From Ruminococcaceae bacterium UBA4871 (GTDB taxonomy: Bacteria > Bacillota > Clostridia > Oscillospirales > Acutalibacteraceae): 7,190 bases of DNA. A program made the position numbers and the translations under genes. The stretch is from NCBI GenBank assembly GCA_002399445.1, contig DHDR01000009.1, positions 1 through 7,190 of the forward strand, read 5' to 3'. The notes beneath the pieces are model-generated. The model was given only the letters and a program-made list of their open reading frames with translations, was not told where the DNA came from and did not search any database. Of the stretch, positions 6,963 through 7,190 are shown piece after piece; position 1 is the first letter of the stretch; the number at the start of each line of letters is the position of its first letter.

Positions 6963-7175
6963 GTGAAAAACGGTATCAAAGAACCTACAGTAAAACGGCG
7001 TAAAAATCTACTAATTAGTAAGGTTTCAGACATTCCTTATCATGATCTATATCTGCTGTACGAAAATGAATGTAAGTTGAAAAACTTATCTGAAACAACC
7101 ATCCGAGGTTATTTTTTTGCTGATAAGTATTTCATGCAGTTTGCAGGTAGTAATTTGAAATGTAGTGAAGTGTAA
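6963..7175 (+). pseudogene. N-terminal fragment of a probable tyrosine recombinase/integrase, possibly interrupted
   Basis: From GTG 6963 the frame encodes 70 residues and ends at TAA 7173-7175. After a basic N-terminus (KNGIKEPTVKRRKN), residues about 24-62 resemble the SAM-like core-binding domain found at the front of phage-type tyrosine recombinases. The pattern is DLYLLYENECKLKNLSETT followed by IRGYFFADKYFMQFAG: a helix, then LS-x-x-T-I-x-x-Y, then F-x-x-F. The catalytic domain with its Arg/His/Arg/Tyr residues is absent from the window. The codons after the TAA read W-S-S-I-F, which would fit the next hydrophobic stretch of the domain. A nonsense mutation in a once-longer integrase is therefore plausible. 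Alternatives are a frameshift (another frame gives M-V-K-H-F), a genuine small DNA-binding protein, or a sequencing error. The location next to the guaA 3' end supports an integrase. The fold assignment is by pattern only, and the pseudogene status is an inference because the window ends at 7190. Confidence 0.5.
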
Positions 7176-7190
7176 TGGTCAAGCATTTTT

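Overview
The window looks like a chromosomal purine-biosynthesis locus from a Gram-positive anaerobe, most likely Clostridia and perhaps the Oscillospiraceae/Ruminococcaceae. That placement is inferred from the proteins and translation signals, not from a search. Supporting signs are strong AGGAGG-like ribosome binding sites, TTG and GTG starts, a PurF with a propeptide and four Fe-S cysteines, a PurA of the divergent sub-type I associate with Clostridia, and a long PurB whose sequence closely follows the animal-type adenylosuccinate lyase.

All five complete genes lie on the + strand in the order purC (27-731), purF (774-2222), purB (2299-3729), purA (3899-5176) and guaA (5250-6791). PurF makes phosphoribosylamine in the committed first step. 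PurC and PurB carry out two consecutive later steps (SAICAR synthesis, then release of fumarate to give AICAR). PurA and again PurB turn IMP into AMP, and GuaA turns XMP into GMP. The cluster therefore holds the pathway entrance, two mid-pathway steps and both outlets. The other de novo genes and the IMP dehydrogenase gene (guaB) are not in this window.

The short gaps purC-purF (42 nt) and purF-purB (76 nt) fit co-transcription, with a possible weak extra promoter before purB. The purB-purA gap (169 nt) is different. It has a good extended -10 promoter candidate followed by a roughly 120-nt leader with a 7-bp hairpin, a 13-bp hairpin and long-range complementarities. I do not recognise it as a known riboswitch, and it is the best candidate here for an undescribed regulatory RNA. 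A modest terminator-like hairpin separates purA from guaA.

Downstream of guaA the character changes. The DNA becomes AT-rich (89 G+C in 290 bases over 6791-7080 by hand count, about 31%). It holds a 9-bp inverted repeat, a strong intrinsic terminator and, directly after that, a short reading frame (6963-7175) resembling the N-terminal core-binding domain of a tyrosine recombinase. The 3' end of guaA is an established insertion point for integrative elements, so this is probably the edge of a mobile element or its remnant. The frame ends in TAA fifteen bases before the window does, and the codons after the stop still look integrase-like, so the integrase may be broken.
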